35,164 nt of DNA from Methylobacterium tarhaniae (GCF_001043955.1 NZ_LABZ01000124.1:1-35164), one strand, 5' to 3'; positions 15,067-23,850 are shown, numbered from the stretch's first letter. Notes: generated by a model from the sequence alone, not told the origin. A program made the numbers and translations.

Positions 15067-16380
15067 TTATGGTGACGCGGCCTCCTGTCCGGCCTTGCGG
15101 GCGAACAGCTCGCGGAAGACCGGATAGATGTCGCGGCGATGGTTGACCTTGCGCATGGCCAGCACCGAGTTGGTCTTCGAGACCGGCTCGTAGGTGCGCC
15201 AGAGCGTGGTGCGGTGCTCGACGAAGCCGGCCCGCGGCCCGCCCTCGTCGCCGACCTCCAGATAGGCGAAGTACTGGCAGGCCGGCAGGATCGCGCTGCG
15301 CAGCAGATCCTGCGAGGTGGCGCCGTCGCTCGACACGTTGTCGCCGTCGGAGGCCTGGGCGGCGTAGATGTTCCAGTCCTCGGGATTGTAGCGCTCGGCG
15401 ATGATCCGCTTCATCTCGACGAGCGCCGAGGAGACCAGGGTGCCGCCGGTCTCGCGCGAGCCGAAGAACGTCTCCTCGTCGACCTCCTTGGCGTGGTCGG
15501 TGTGGCGGATGAAGACGATCTCGACGTGCTTGTAGCGCCGGGTGAGGAAGATATGGAGCAGGATGTAGAACCTCTTGGCGAGGTCCTTCATGTGCTCGGT
15601 CATCGAGCCCGAGACGTCCATCAGGCAGAACATCACCGCCTGGGCCACCGGGCGCGGATAGGGCTCGAAGCGCCGGTAGCGCAGGTCGATCGGGTCGACG
15701 TAGGGGATGCGTTGCGAGCGGGTGCGCAGGCGCTCCAGCTCCGCCTTCAACTCGTCGAGGATCACCGCGTCGGGCTGACTCTCCTCCAGCGCCCGGATCT
15801 CCGCCTCCAGGGCCTCCATCTCGGCGGCCTTGGGCCGCTTGAGGGCGATGCGCCGCGACAGCGAGTTGCGCAGGGTGCGCCCGAGGGCCAGGTTGGCGGG
15901 CGAGCCCGTCACCGTGTAGCCGGCCCGGCGCAGGGCCTCCGTCTCGACCACGGCGAGGCGGCGCTTGGCGAGGTCGGGCAGTTCCAGGTCCTCGAGGAAG
16001 AGTTCCAGGAACTCCTCGCGGGTGAGGACGAAGCGGAACGTATCCTCGCTGTCCTGGCCGCCGTCGCCGGCGTCACCGCTACCGCCCCCTCCCCCGCCGC
16101 CGCCCGGCGGGCGCTCGATCAGGTCGCCCTCGATATAGGTCTTGTTGCCGGGCAGGATGTGGTCCTGGATCCCGGTCGAGGGATTGCGGGTGAATTTCGG
16201 CTCGCGCACGCCGTCCACCGGAACGGTGACGTTGCCGTCCTTGCCGAGGTCCTTGATGTCCTTCTCCCGGGCGGCCTCGCGCACGGCGCGCTGGGCCACG
16301 TCCCGGACCCGGCGCAGGAAACGCTGCCGGTTCGCCAGGCTCTTGCCGCCGGGATTGAGGCGTCGATCGATGATGTGCAT
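15067..16380 (-). CDS. yeaH: YeaH/YhbH family protein (DUF444) with VWA domain
   Basis: A 437-residue DUF444 protein (PF04285). The N-terminus MHIIDRRLNPGGKSLANRQRFLRRVRDVAQRAVREA is highly characteristic. A poly-Gly linker covers residues about 93-103. A VWA-like domain follows with a MIDAS motif starting at Asp255 (DVSGSM). YFAYLEVGDEGG lies further on. In this cluster it is thought to act with the PrkA kinase and SpoVR, with role unknown. It lies between prkA and spoVR, on the same strand. Confidence 0.95.
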   Translation of the reverse strand: MHIIDRRLNPGGKSLANRQRFLRRVRDVAQRAVREAAREKDIKDLGKDGNVTVPVDGVREPKFTRNPSTGIQDHILPGNKTYIEGDLIERPPGGGGGGGGSGDAGDGGQDSEDTFRFVLTREEFLELFLEDLELPDLAKRRLAVVETEALRRAGYTVTGSPANLALGRTLRNSLSRRIALKRPKAAEMEALEAEIRALEESQPDAVILDELKAELERLRTRSQRIPYVDPIDLRYRRFEPYPRPVAQAVMFCLMDVSGSMTEHMKDLAKRFYILLHIFLTRRYKHVEIVFIRHTDHAKEVDEETFFGSRETGGTLVSSALVEMKRIIAERYNPEDWNIYAAQASDGDNVSSDGATSQDLLRSAILPACQYFAYLEVGDEGGPRAGFVEHRTTLWRTYEPVSKTNSVLAMRKVNHRRDIYPVFRELFARKAGQEAASP

Positions 16381-16454
16381 CCGCTTCGCGCTCTCCGATC
16401 ACGCCATCATACCGTATCGGGGACAGTTCCCGCCACCGCTCCCCTCGGGGGGGA

Positions 16455-16478
16455 CCCGCGGGAGAGGGCTCCCGCGGG
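16455..16478 (-). terminator. GC stem-loop between prkA and yeaH
   Basis: CCCGCGGGAG (16455-16464) is the exact reverse complement of 16469-16478 around a 4-base loop, 19 bases after the prkA stop. On the minus strand it is followed by a GC-rich stretch, not a T-run, so complete termination is doubtful. It could be an attenuating or 3'-protecting hairpin that sets prkA above yeaH-spoVR. Confidence 0.4.
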
Positions 16479-16496
16479 GACGATCGTGCCTTGCGG

Positions 16497-18449
16497 TCAG
16501 CCCGCCTGCTTGACGCGCATGTACCACTCGACCAGCCGGCGGACCTGCCGCTCGGTATAGCCGCGGTCCTTCATCCGCTCGACGAACTCGCCGTGCTTCT
16601 TCTCGGTCTCGCTGTCCTTCTTCGAGCCGAAGGAGATCACCGGCAAGAGTTCCTCGACCTGACTGAACATCCGCCGCTCGATGACCTCGCGGATCTTCTC
16701 GTAGGAGGTCCAGGACGGGTTGCGCCCGCCATGCTGGGCCCGCGAGCGGAGCGCGAACTTCACCACCTCGTTGCGGAAATCCTTCGGGTTGGCGATGCCC
16801 GCCGGCTTCTCGATCTTGGTCAGCTCCTGGTTCAGCAGCTCGCGGTTGAGCAGCTGCCCGGTCTCGGGGTCCTTGAAGTCCTGGTCCTCGATCCAGGCAT
16901 CGGCGTAGTCGATGTAGCGGTCGAACAGGTTCTGGCCGTAATCGTGGTACGATTCGAGATACGCCTTCTGGATCTCGTGCCCGATGAACTCGGCGTAGCG
17001 CGGCGCCAGCTCGCCCTTGATGAATTCGAGGTAGCGCTTCTCGGTCTCGGGCGGCAGCTGCTCGCGGCGCAGCGACTGCTCGAGCACGTACATCAGGTGG
17101 ACCGGGTCGGCCGAGACCTCGGTGGTGTCGTGGTTGAAGGTGGCGGCCATCACCTTGAAGGCGAAGCGGGTCGAGATCCCGTCCATCCCCTCGTCGACGC
17201 CGGCGGTGTCCTTGTATTCCTGCATCGAGCGGGCGCGGGGATCGACCTCGCGCAACGACTCGCCGTCATAGACCCGCATCTTGGAGAAGACGTTCGAGTT
17301 CGCGTGCTCGCGCAGGCGCGAGAGCACCGAGAACCGGGCCAGCATCTCCAGGGTGCCGGGGGCGCAGGGAGCCGCGGCCAGCTCGGAGCCCGAGACCAGC
17401 TTCTCGTAGATCCGCTGCTCCTCGGTCACCCGCAGGCAGTACGGCACCTTGATGACGTAGATGCGGTCGATGAAGGCTTCGTTGTTCTTGTTGGTCTTGA
17501 AGCTCTGCCACTCGGCCTCGTTCGAGTGGGCGAGGATGATGCCGGTGAACGGGATCGCCCCGATATTCTCGGTGCCGACATAGTTGCCCTCCTGCGTCGC
17601 GGTGAGCAGGGGGTGCAGCATCTTGATCGGCGCCTTGAACATCTCGACGAATTCGAGGATGCCCTGGTTCGCCCGGTTGAGGCCGCCCGAGTAGGAATAG
17701 GCGTCGGGATCGGCCTGGCTCAGGGTCTCGAGCTTGCGGATGTCGACCTTGCCGACGAGCGACGAGATATCCTGGTTGTTCTCGTCGCCGGGCTCGGTCT
17801 TGGCGATCGCGATCTGGCGCAGGCGGGACGGGTTGACCTTGACGACCTTGAACTTCGAGATGTCGCCGCCGAACTCGTCGAGGCGCTTGAGGCACCAGGG
17901 GCTCATCAGCCCGGTGAGGCGGCGGCGCGGCACGCCGTAACGCTCCTCGATCATCGGCCCCATCGTCTCGGGGTCGAACAGCACCAGCGGGCTCTCGAAG
18001 ACCGGGCTCAGCTCGTTGCCGGCCTTGAGCACGTAGATCGGGTGCACCTCCATCAGGGCCTTGAGCCGCTCGGCGAGAGACGACTTGCCGCCGCCCACCG
18101 GACCGAGCAGGTAGAGGATCTGCTTGCGCTCCTCGAGCCCCTGCGCGGCATGGCGGAAGAACGAGACGATGCGCTCGATCGTCTCCTCCATGCCGTAGAA
18201 TTCGGAGAAGGCAGGATAGGTGCGGATGGTCCGGTTCATGAAGATCCGGCCCAGGCGCGGATCCCGCGCCGTATCGATGAACTCGGGCTGCCCGATCGCG
18301 TCGAGAATGCGCTCAGGCGCACTCGCGTACATCAGGGGATTGTCACGGCAGGCTTCGAGATACTCGGACAGGGACAGCTCCGCGTCCCTACGGGACTCGT
18401 AGCTGCGTGCGAAAGTTTGAAAGAGGTCGCTCGCTGACGGCATTGGCAT
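16497..18449 (-). CDS. prkA: PrkA family serine protein kinase / AAA+ protein
   Basis: A 650-residue PrkA (YeaG-like) protein. The N-terminal AAA-type domain has the Walker A GPVGGGKS at residues 116-123 and IIEDs-like sensor stretches including ILAHSNEAEWQSFKTNKNNEAFIDRIYVIKVPYCLR. The C-terminal PrkA domain (PF06798) includes YLEFIKGELAPRYAEFIGHEIQKA. It is reported to be a serine kinase with ATPase/protease links in nitrogen-starvation and stationary-phase responses. The ATG at 18449 is preceded by GTGAGGG; a second ATG two codons on is possible. First gene of the prkA-yeaH-spoVR cluster. Confidence 0.95.
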   Translation of the reverse strand: MPMPSASDLFQTFARSYESRRDAELSLSEYLEACRDNPLMYASAPERILDAIGQPEFIDTARDPRLGRIFMNRTIRTYPAFSEFYGMEETIERIVSFFRHAAQGLEERKQILYLLGPVGGGKSSLAERLKALMEVHPIYVLKAGNELSPVFESPLVLFDPETMGPMIEERYGVPRRRLTGLMSPWCLKRLDEFGGDISKFKVVKVNPSRLRQIAIAKTEPGDENNQDISSLVGKVDIRKLETLSQADPDAYSYSGGLNRANQGILEFVEMFKAPIKMLHPLLTATQEGNYVGTENIGAIPFTGIILAHSNEAEWQSFKTNKNNEAFIDRIYVIKVPYCLRVTEEQRIYEKLVSGSELAAAPCAPGTLEMLARFSVLSRLREHANSNVFSKMRVYDGESLREVDPRARSMQEYKDTAGVDEGMDGISTRFAFKVMAATFNHDTTEVSADPVHLMYVLEQSLRREQLPPETEKRYLEFIKGELAPRYAEFIGHEIQKAYLESYHDYGQNLFDRYIDYADAWIEDQDFKDPETGQLLNRELLNQELTKIEKPAGIANPKDFRNEVVKFALRSRAQHGGRNPSWTSYEKIREVIERRMFSQVEELLPVISFGSKKDSETEKKHGEFVERMKDRGYTERQVRRLVEWYMRVKQAG

Positions 18450-18804
18450 TCCGGACCCTCACGACATCGCCAGGATCATCCTGTCCCGCCTCGGATGCAA
18501 TCGATATCCCCATGTTTGTCGCAGCGCGGCGACGTAGGGAGGAGTGCGGAGGCGGCCAGGAGCCTGTATGCAGGCCGGTTGCGGGCAAGGCGTATGCCGC
18601 GGCGGCCGGGAAAGTTGCAGGTCCGCCAATGCCAAAGCCGTTGACGCAACGGACCTGTGCCGTAATGGACACACCTGTTCCGGTTTTTCCACACTCCCCG
18701 GAGCACGGTCGGTCGCCCCGCGAGACAAGAGAGGAACGCCGGCCGTCAGGTCAGCGTTCCCGCTTCGTTTCGTCCCGTGCGTCGGGCGCGGGTCCGCTCG
18801 GCGC
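18450..18804. other. 355-base intergenic region upstream of prkA
   Basis: No convincing coding frame is present. It holds an 8-bp inverted repeat (CAGGTCCG 18617-18624 with CGGACCTG 18649-18656) enclosing a small GTTG/CAAC stem, and the GGAACGC/GCGTTCC palindrome at 18733-18760. Both lie upstream of prkA on the minus strand, so the region probably carries the prkA promoter and the end of the secreted-protein transcript. No sigma70 promoter stands out. Confidence 0.6.
18733..18760 (-). terminator. Palindrome after the secreted-protein gene; also matches EcfG promoter spacing
   Basis: GGAACGC (18733-18739) and GCGTTCC (18754-18760) form a 7-bp stem. On the minus strand, about 45 bases after the stop of the 18805 gene, the hairpin is followed by CTCTCTTGTCTC, a moderately T-rich tail, so it may terminate that gene. 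The same bases also read GGAAC-N17-CGTT on both strands, a perfect EcfG promoter pattern. On the minus strand this would fire towards prkA with a leader of about 280 bases. The terminator reading is slightly preferred. Confidence 0.45.
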
Positions 18805-19296
18805 TCAGAGGTCGGTGGTGTCCTTCTTCGCGCCGTCCTTGGCGCCGTCCTTCGGGCCTTCCTTGGTGCCGGCCCCTCCGACGGTGAGCTTGATGGTCTG
18901 GGTGCTCACGTTGCCGTCGGTGCCCTTGATCTCCACCGTGACCTCGTCGCTGCCGGTGAAGCCGGCCTTGCTCTCGTAGAACAGGGCCTGGACGTTGGCC
19001 TCGACGTTCGGGCAGCGATAGGTGGCGGGGGTCTTCACCTTGCCGGCGCGCTGGATCAGGGCGCCGTTCTTCGGCGGACTCGTGACCTTCAGCTCGGGCT
19101 GCGGCCCGAGCGAGCAATCCTTCTTCAGGTTCGGCACCATCACGAGCCGGACCTGCTTGCCGGAGGCGACGGAGTGCTCGCGAACCTTGGCGGCCTGCGC
19201 CAGGGCGGGACCTGCGGCCAGCACGGGCCCGGCGGCGATCAGCACGGCGAGCGCCAGGGTCGGGCGGAAAGGGCTGGTCCGAGAAAGGCGAAGCAT
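18805..19296 (-). CDS. Secreted/periplasmic protein of unknown function
   Basis: A 163-residue protein with a signal peptide (FRPTLALAVLIAAGPVLAAG, cleavage near PALAQA). A beta-rich domain follows: VRLVMVPNLKKDCSLGPQPELKVTSPPKNGAL, then FYESKAGFTGSDEVTVEIKGTDGNVSTQTIKLTVGG. Two cysteines (in KKDCSLG and YRCPNV) could form a disulphide. The FTGSDEVTVEI pattern resembles cadherin-like or Ig-like beta-sandwich edges seen in other short alphaproteobacterial periplasmic proteins. The C-terminus is a charged repeat (KEGPKDGAKDGAKKD). No functional call can be made. It stands alone on the minus strand. Confidence 0.75.
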   Translation of the reverse strand: MLRLSRTSPFRPTLALAVLIAAGPVLAAGPALAQAAKVREHSVASGKQVRLVMVPNLKKDCSLGPQPELKVTSPPKNGALIQRAGKVKTPATYRCPNVEANVQALFYESKAGFTGSDEVTVEIKGTDGNVSTQTIKLTVGGAGTKEGPKDGAKDGAKKDTTDL

Positions 19297-19424
19297 GGGG
19301 CTCTAAGCTCTCCGAGGGGGATGCCGGCCGCATGTGGTGACCGGGTCCCGCCGCGTCGAGGGCCGAAGGGCGCCTTCCGTCGAGGAATCCGCCCGGGGTC
19401 TCCCGCTCAAGGGACGTCTCCCGC

Positions 19425-19529
19425 TCAATGCAGGACCAGCATCACGAACAGGTTGAACAGCCCGAGCAGGGCCACGCCGCCGAGCCAGATCCAGTAGCCC
19501 CGTCCCTCGACCGGATAATCGCCGATCAT
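19425..19529 (-). CDS. 34-residue single-TM microprotein, ATGA-coupled
   Basis: A small frame starting ATG at 19529 and encoding a short polar head (MIGDYPVEGRG), then one hydrophobic helix (YWIWLGGVALLGLFNLFVML) ending VLH. A good ribosome site (GAGGGG) lies 5 bases upstream. Its ATG overlaps the stop of the preceding 150-residue gene (ATGA at 19526-19529), which indicates translational coupling and supports it being real. Function unknown. It is likely an inner-membrane partner or anchor, and is too short for most automatic annotation. Confidence 0.7.
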   Translation of the reverse strand: MIGDYPVEGRGYWIWLGGVALLGLFNLFVMLVLH

Positions 19530-19978
19530 GTCGTCCCCTCCCCGGGCTCGTCGCCGGTCGCCGCCTGCAGCACCGCCAGGGTCGCGCCGGTGACCCGGGC
19601 GATCTGGGCCGGCGTGAACTCGCCCGCAAGGGCCGAGGCGAGGCCGCGCTCGACCCGCGCCCGCTCGCCGGCATCCCCGATCGGATCGGCCGGGATGTCG
19701 CTCTCGCGCAGGCGGCAGGCGTCGCGGATCGTGTCGGCGGCCCGGCGCAGCACCTCGCGTTGGTCGGGCGTCATGTCCCAGAGCGGGTGGCGCAGGCGCG
19801 CGATCACCCGTTTGGCATCGCGGTAGTCGCGGTCGACCACCGGGATGGCCTCGATCTGGCTCACCAGCAGCACCAGCTCGAGCACGTCGGCCGTCGCCTC
19901 CGGGCAGGTGCGCACGACGCGCATGAGCCGCGCGATCAGCTCGGTCGTCGGGGAGACGTGGCGGCGAGGCTCGGCCAT
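19526..19978 (-). CDS. Conserved-looking hypothetical protein, 150 residues, helical
   Basis: I do not recognise the family. The protein starts MAEPRRHVSP and is predicted mostly helical: TELIARLMRVVRTCPEATADVLELVLLVSQIEA, then YRDAKRVIARLRHPLWDMTPDQREVLRRAADTIRDACRLR, then a C-terminal helix TPAQIARVTGATLAVLQAA. No signal peptide or membrane span. The start at 19978 has no clear ribosome site, but upstream codons are Arg/Cys-rich low-quality sequence. It lies 50 bases after merR on the same strand and is coupled to the 34-residue membrane protein, so the two may form a small membrane-associated complex. Confidence 0.7.
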   Translation of the reverse strand: MAEPRRHVSPTTELIARLMRVVRTCPEATADVLELVLLVSQIEAIPVVDRDYRDAKRVIARLRHPLWDMTPDQREVLRRAADTIRDACRLRESDIPADPIGDAGERARVERGLASALAGEFTPAQIARVTGATLAVLQAATGDEPGEGTT

Positions 19979-20028
19979 GAGCGCGTAACGTGTGCCGGCG
20001 CAAAGGGTTCTGCGGCCCGGTGCGCAAA

Positions 20029-20586
20029 TTATCGCGCGGCGCGCCCGGATGAGGCGCCCGCTTCCTGCCGTGCTGCCCGCAGGCGGGCGAGGGCTCGCCG
20101 GCACGCCTGCAACTCGTCCAGCACCGCCGTGAGGCTCGCCCGATCCGCCCGGCCGAGCGGCGGCGGCGCGGTCTCGGGCTCCGGCTCGTGGTCGGATTCG
20201 ACGAAGGCCGGGGCGACCTGCTCGCCGCGGCCGACCGCCTGGACGAAGCGCATGCCGCGCTCGCGCAGCACCCGCTGGGCACCCCGGATCGTGTAGCCCT
20301 GGCCATAGAGGAGGCGGCGGATGCCGCGCAGGAGATCGACGTCGTCGGGGCGGTAGTAGCGCCGGTTGCCGCCGCGCTTGAGCGGGCGCACCTGGGTGAA
20401 CCGCGTCTCCCAGAAGCGCAGCACGTGCTGGGGCAGGTCGAGGTCCTCCGCGACCTCGCTGATGGTGCGGAAGGCGCCAGGTTCCTTCTCCGGTAAGAGC
20501 CCCTTCTCGGGCAGGAGGGCTCGTCCGGGGGCATCGGGCCCGCCGGATTCCGAAAGATCCTCGTCCTCGATCGGCATCCCGGTCAT
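20029..20586 (-). CDS. MerR family transcriptional regulator
   Basis: A 185-residue MerR-type regulator. The winged HTH covers residues about 39-105 ([25 protein letters not shown], then [37 protein letters not shown]). The C-terminal tail is low-complexity, without metal-binding cysteines, and ends in a short coiled helix. This is the MerR that follows ihfA in many alphaproteobacteria. Its target is not established. A short duplicated [12 protein letters not shown] sits in the N-terminal extension. The start could be 20586 or 20577; neither has a strong ribosome site. Confidence 0.9.
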   Translation of the reverse strand: MTGMPIEDEDLSESGGPDAPGRALLPEKGLLPEKEPGAFRTISEVAEDLDLPQHVLRFWETRFTQVRPLKRGGNRRYYRPDDVDLLRGIRRLLYGQGYTIRGAQRVLRERGMRFVQAVGRGEQVAPAFVESDHEPEPETAPPPLGRADRASLTAVLDELQACRRALARLRAARQEAGASSGRAAR

Positions 20587-20629
20587 CGGCCCGATCCTGC
20601 GTCAGCCCGCGCGCCGGCGCGGAGGCGGC

Positions 20630-20947
20630 TCAACTCTCGTCGTCGTCCGGGGCGGCGTCGCCGTTGATCCGGGCCTTGAGCACGTTCGAGGGTTTGAACA
20701 CCATCACCCGGCGCGGCTCGATCGCCACCTCGACGCCGGTCTTCGGGTTGCGGCCGACCCGCTTGCCCTTGTCGCGCACCACGAAGGAGCCGAAGGAGGA
20801 CAGCTTCACGGTCTCGCCGGCCGAGAGGCAGCCGCAGATCTCCGACAGCACCGTCTCCACCAGGGCGGCGGATTCCGTCCGCGACAGGCCGACCCGCTGG
20901 TAGACGGCCTCGCTCAGATCGGCCCGCGTGACCGTCTTGCCTGCCAT
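20630..20947 (-). CDS. ihfA: Integration host factor alpha subunit
   Basis: A 105-residue HU/IHF family DNA-bending protein. [31 protein letters not shown] forms the helical dimer base, [23 protein letters not shown] leads into the arm, and the arm tip has the conserved proline-containing [21 protein letters not shown]. The NPKTG and VMVFKPS sequences and its place between fabH and merR identify the alpha subunit. A GGGGGAG ribosome site precedes the ATG. It binds DNA as a heterodimer with IhfB. Confidence 0.94.
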   Translation of the reverse strand: MAGKTVTRADLSEAVYQRVGLSRTESAALVETVLSEICGCLSAGETVKLSSFGSFVVRDKGKRVGRNPKTGVEVAIEPRRVMVFKPSNVLKARINGDAAPDDDES

Positions 20948-21057
20948 CGTGCTGCTCCCCCGGCGGCTGAATCGCGAACTAACGTATGTCTATGATCCCG
21001 CACGCTAATCGGCGATGCGCGCCGGGTCAACCGGGCCTCGGGCGGGTTCCCGGATAC

Positions 21058-21128
21058 TTTGCCGGCGGACTTGGCCGATCGCCGGCGCACTCGGCCGATC
21101 GCCGGTGGACCTGGCCGATCGAGCCGAC
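21058..21128. repeat. 20-bp degenerate tandem repeat between fabH and ihfA
   Basis: Units with the pattern yTGGCCGATCGCCGGyGsAC repeat at 21071-21090 and 21091-21110, with a partial copy before (21060-21070) and a decaying copy from 21111. Each carries the self-complementary CGATCG. The array sits 18 bases past the fabH stop, and could act as a weak operon-internal structure or a protein-binding array. Confidence 0.75.
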
Positions 21129-21145
21129 CGATCGACTTGGCCGGC

Positions 21146-22123
21146 CTACCAGCGGATCAGGGCGCTGCCCCAGGTGAAGCCGCCGCCGATCGCCTCGATC
21201 ATCACGAGATCGCCGCGCTTGATCCGGCCGTCGCGGCAGGCAGCGTCGAGGGCGAGTGGGATCGAGGCCGCCGAGGTGTTGCCGTGGCGATCCACCGTCA
21301 GCACCACCTTCTCGCGGGCGATGCCGAGCTTGTCGGCCGAGGCCTCGATGATGCGCCGGTTGGCCTGGTGCGGCACGAACCAGTCGAGGTCGTCGGCGGT
21401 GGTGCCGCTGGCCTCGAAGGCCTGCGCGATCACGTCGGTCACCGAGCCGACGGCGAAGCGGAAGACCTCCTTGCCGACCATGCGCAGCTTGCCGGTGGTG
21501 CCGGTCGAGCCCGGGCCGCCATCGACGTAGAGCTTCTCCCGGTGGCGCCCGTCGGACCGGAGCTGGCTCGTCAGCACGCCGCGGTCGCCGGAATCGCCCC
21601 CGCCGGGCTGCGCCTCCAGCACCAGGGCGCCGGCGCCGTCGCCGAACAGCACGCAGGTGGTGCGGTCCTCCCAGTCGAGCAGGCGGGAGAAGGTCTCGGC
21701 GCCGACCACCAGGGCGCGGGTGGCGGCTCCGGTGGTCAGGAACTTGTCGGCGGTGGCGACCGCGTAGACGAAGCCGGCGCAGACCGCCTGGAGGTCGAAG
21801 GCGGCGCCCGCATGGATGCCGAGCCCGGCCTGGATCTGCGTCGCGGTCGACGGGAAGGTGTGGTCCGGCGTCGAGGTCGCGCAGATCACGAGGTCGATCG
21901 TCGAGGGATCGATGCCGGCGTTGCTCAAGGCGTTCTGCGCCGCCTTGATGCCGAGCACCGAGGTGGTCTCGTCGGGTTCCGCGATGTGGCGCTGGCGGAT
22001 GCCGGTGCGCTGGATGATCCAGTCGTCCGAGGTCTCGACCCAGGCGGCGAGGTCGTCGTTGGTGACGATGGTCCGCGGCAGGTAGGAGCCGCAGCCCCGC
22101 ACCACCGAGCGAAGGCGGGTCAT
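21146..22123 (-). CDS. fabH: Beta-ketoacyl-ACP synthase III
   Basis: A 325-residue FabH that condenses acetyl-CoA with malonyl-ACP to start fatty-acid synthesis. The catalytic triad is visible as Cys115 ([11 protein letters not shown]), His252 (VPHQANRRI) and Asn282 ([10 protein letters not shown]). [15 protein letters not shown] near residues 34-48 is the CoA-binding Trp/Arg region. Normal length. It lies 12 bases after plsX, so the two are an operon, as in most bacteria. Confidence 0.97.
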   Translation of the reverse strand: MTRLRSVVRGCGSYLPRTIVTNDDLAAWVETSDDWIIQRTGIRQRHIAEPDETTSVLGIKAAQNALSNAGIDPSTIDLVICATSTPDHTFPSTATQIQAGLGIHAGAAFDLQAVCAGFVYAVATADKFLTTGAATRALVVGAETFSRLLDWEDRTTCVLFGDGAGALVLEAQPGGGDSGDRGVLTSQLRSDGRHREKLYVDGGPGSTGTTGKLRMVGKEVFRFAVGSVTDVIAQAFEASGTTADDLDWFVPHQANRRIIEASADKLGIAREKVVLTVDRHGNTSAASIPLALDAACRDGRIKRGDLVMIEAIGGGFTWGSALIRW

Positions 22124-22135
22124 GATGCGTCCTCC

Positions 22136-23170
22136 TTAGGCCGACGCTTGCGCCGGCGTCGCGTCGAGGCGTTCCCGGATCGTCCGCATCAGGTCGTGGC
22201 GGGCCATGTCGTAGGCGAGGTCGATGGCGGCGGCGAAGCCCTCGGCATCGGCGGCGCCGTGGCTCTTGATGACGATGCCTTCGAGGCCGAGGAACACGCC
22301 GCCATTGGCCCGGCTCGGGTTCATCTTCTCGCGCAGCGCCCGGAACGCGCCGCGGGCGAACAGGTAGCCGATCTTCGCCATCAGGGTCCGGCCCATCGCG
22401 CCCTTGAGGTAGGCGGCGATCTGCTTCGCCGTCCCCTCGGCGGTCTTCAGCGCGATGTTGCCGGTGAACCCTTCCGTCACCACCACGTCGACGGTGCCGC
22501 GGCCGAGATCGGTGCCCTCGACGAAGCCGTGATAGGCGAGGCCCGGCAGGTCGGCCTCACGCAGCATCCGGGCGGCCTCCTTGACGGCCTCGTTGCCCTT
22601 CATCTCCTCGGTGCCGACATTGAGCAGGCCCACGGTCGGCCGGTCGAGGTCGAACACGATGCGGGCCATCGCGGCGCCCATCACCGCCATGTCGACGAGG
22701 TGGTTGGCATCGGTGCCGATGGTGGCGCCGACATCGAGCACCACGCTCTCGCCCCGCACCGTCGGCCACAGGCAGGCGATGGCCGGGCGCTCGATGTGGG
22801 ACATCGTCTTGAGGCAGATCTTCGACATCGCCATCAGGGCGCCGGTGTTGCCGGCCGACACCGCGGCATCGGCCTCGCCGTCGCGCACCGCCTGGATCGC
22901 CTTCCACATCGACGACTTGCCGCGGCCCGAGCGCACCGCCTGGCTCGGCTTCTCGTCCATGGCCACCGACACGGTGGTGTGGCGGATCTCGACGGCGCCC
23001 TTCAGGCGCGGCTCGGCCGCGACCAGGGGAGTGAGCACCGCCTCGTCGCCGAACATCAGGAACGTCGTCTCGGGGTGGCGCTCGCGGGCGAGCCCCGCAC
23101 CGGGCACGACCGTCGAGGGGCCGTGATCGCCGCCCATCGCGTCGAGCGAGATGCGCACTCTCTGGGACAT
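22136..23170 (-). CDS. plsX: Phosphate acyltransferase PlsX
   Basis: A 344-residue PlsX, which makes acyl-phosphate from acyl-ACP for phospholipid synthesis. The start [25 protein letters not shown] carries the family signature. [17 protein letters not shown] and [20 protein letters not shown] are further hallmarks. ATG at 23170. The frame stays open far upstream through the neighbouring genes, but that part is shadow sequence. It lies in the plsX-fabH-ihfA operon behind the DUF177 gene. Confidence 0.97.
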   Translation of the reverse strand: MSQRVRISLDAMGGDHGPSTVVPGAGLARERHPETTFLMFGDEAVLTPLVAAEPRLKGAVEIRHTTVSVAMDEKPSQAVRSGRGKSSMWKAIQAVRDGEADAAVSAGNTGALMAMSKICLKTMSHIERPAIACLWPTVRGESVVLDVGATIGTDANHLVDMAVMGAAMARIVFDLDRPTVGLLNVGTEEMKGNEAVKEAARMLREADLPGLAYHGFVEGTDLGRGTVDVVVTEGFTGNIALKTAEGTAKQIAAYLKGAMGRTLMAKIGYLFARGAFRALREKMNPSRANGGVFLGLEGIVIKSHGAADAEGFAAAIDLAYDMARHDLMRTIRERLDATPAQASA

Positions 23171-23298
23171 GGGGGTGTCGAACAGCCTCTCGGATCCGCC
23201 GGGGACGCGCGAACAAGGGGGTCCGCGGCGCGGCGGAAAATAGCGACCCGGGCCCAAGCCGCAAACGAATTCTGAAGTCTTTTCGAACGCGGCCGTCG

Positions 23299-23850
23299 TC
23301 AGCCGCCCCCGCCCTCGTTCCCGTGACCCCCGGCTCCCCGCGTCCCGGCTCCCTGGCCCTTGAGGCCCTGGAGCGCCGCGAAGGGCTTCTCCTCCTCGTC
23401 CTCCGCCGGAGGCTCGAAGGCGACGCCGGGTTTGCGCGGATAGGGGTCGAGGCCGAGCGCCAGGAACTCGGCGGTCAGGCTGCCGAGGTCGATGCGGCCG
23501 TTGACGATCGGGTCGGGGATGTCGGCATCCTCGGCCGGCGTGCCCGCGAAGGCGTCCTGGTCGGCGAAATCGACGTCGACCTCCTCGCTCACCGTGCCGT
23601 CGAACGGCTCCAGCGTCACGACGCAGGTCTGGGTCAGCGCCGCCTCGACGGTGCCGGTGACCTGGAGCCGGTGCAGCGAGCCGGACAGCCGGAAGATGCC
23701 GGTGAGCCGCGCGATTCCCGGCAGGCCGAAATCGCGGGCGAGCGCGGCGCGCTCCTCGTCGTTGGCCTCGACGGTGACGGGCTGGCCGGCCTTCAGGGTG
23801 CGCTCGACCAGGATCGGGCGGGAGAACGGGCCGACGCTGTCGGGGGTCAT
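23299..23850 (-). CDS. DUF177 (YceD) family protein
   Basis: A 183-residue YceD/DUF177 protein (PF02620). Key block: [31 protein letters not shown], in which a single Cys in the QxCVVTLEP loop and an acidic strand are the family core. [30 protein letters not shown] follows near the C-terminus. In other bacteria YceD is linked to 23S rRNA accumulation and sits next to rpmF. In alphaproteobacteria it lies before plsX, as here. The C-terminal tail is Gly-rich and probably disordered. Confidence 0.92.
   Translation of the reverse strand: MTPDSVGPFSRPILVERTLKAGQPVTVEANDEERAALARDFGLPGIARLTGIFRLSGSLHRLQVTGTVEAALTQTCVVTLEPFDGTVSEEVDVDFADQDAFAGTPAEDADIPDPIVNGRIDLGSLTAEFLALGLDPYPRKPGVAFEPPAEDEEEKPFAALQGLKGQGAGTRGAGGHGNEGGGG

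Noticed and set aside
16405..16431. GGAAC before yeaH as an EcfG promoter
   Set aside because: At 17 bases downstream the sequence is GATG, with no GTT, so the -10 element is missing.
16491..18437. 648-codon plus-strand frame opposite prkA
   Set aside because: An antisense shadow of prkA, rich in LDHVHQVDR-like strings. PrkA itself is unmistakable.
18601..18660. sigma54-like GG/GC pair upstream of prkA
   Set aside because: The GG-to-GC spacing is not the fixed 10 bases on either possible pairing.
18646..18677. GGAAC on the minus strand (18677-18673) with CGTT downstream as the prkA EcfG promoter
   Set aside because: The spacer is 25 bases, too long for EcfG (16-18).
21059..23275. 738-codon plus-strand frame opposite fabH and plsX
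   Set aside because: It spans two certain genes in antisense and is His/Gly/Arg-rich without any domain.
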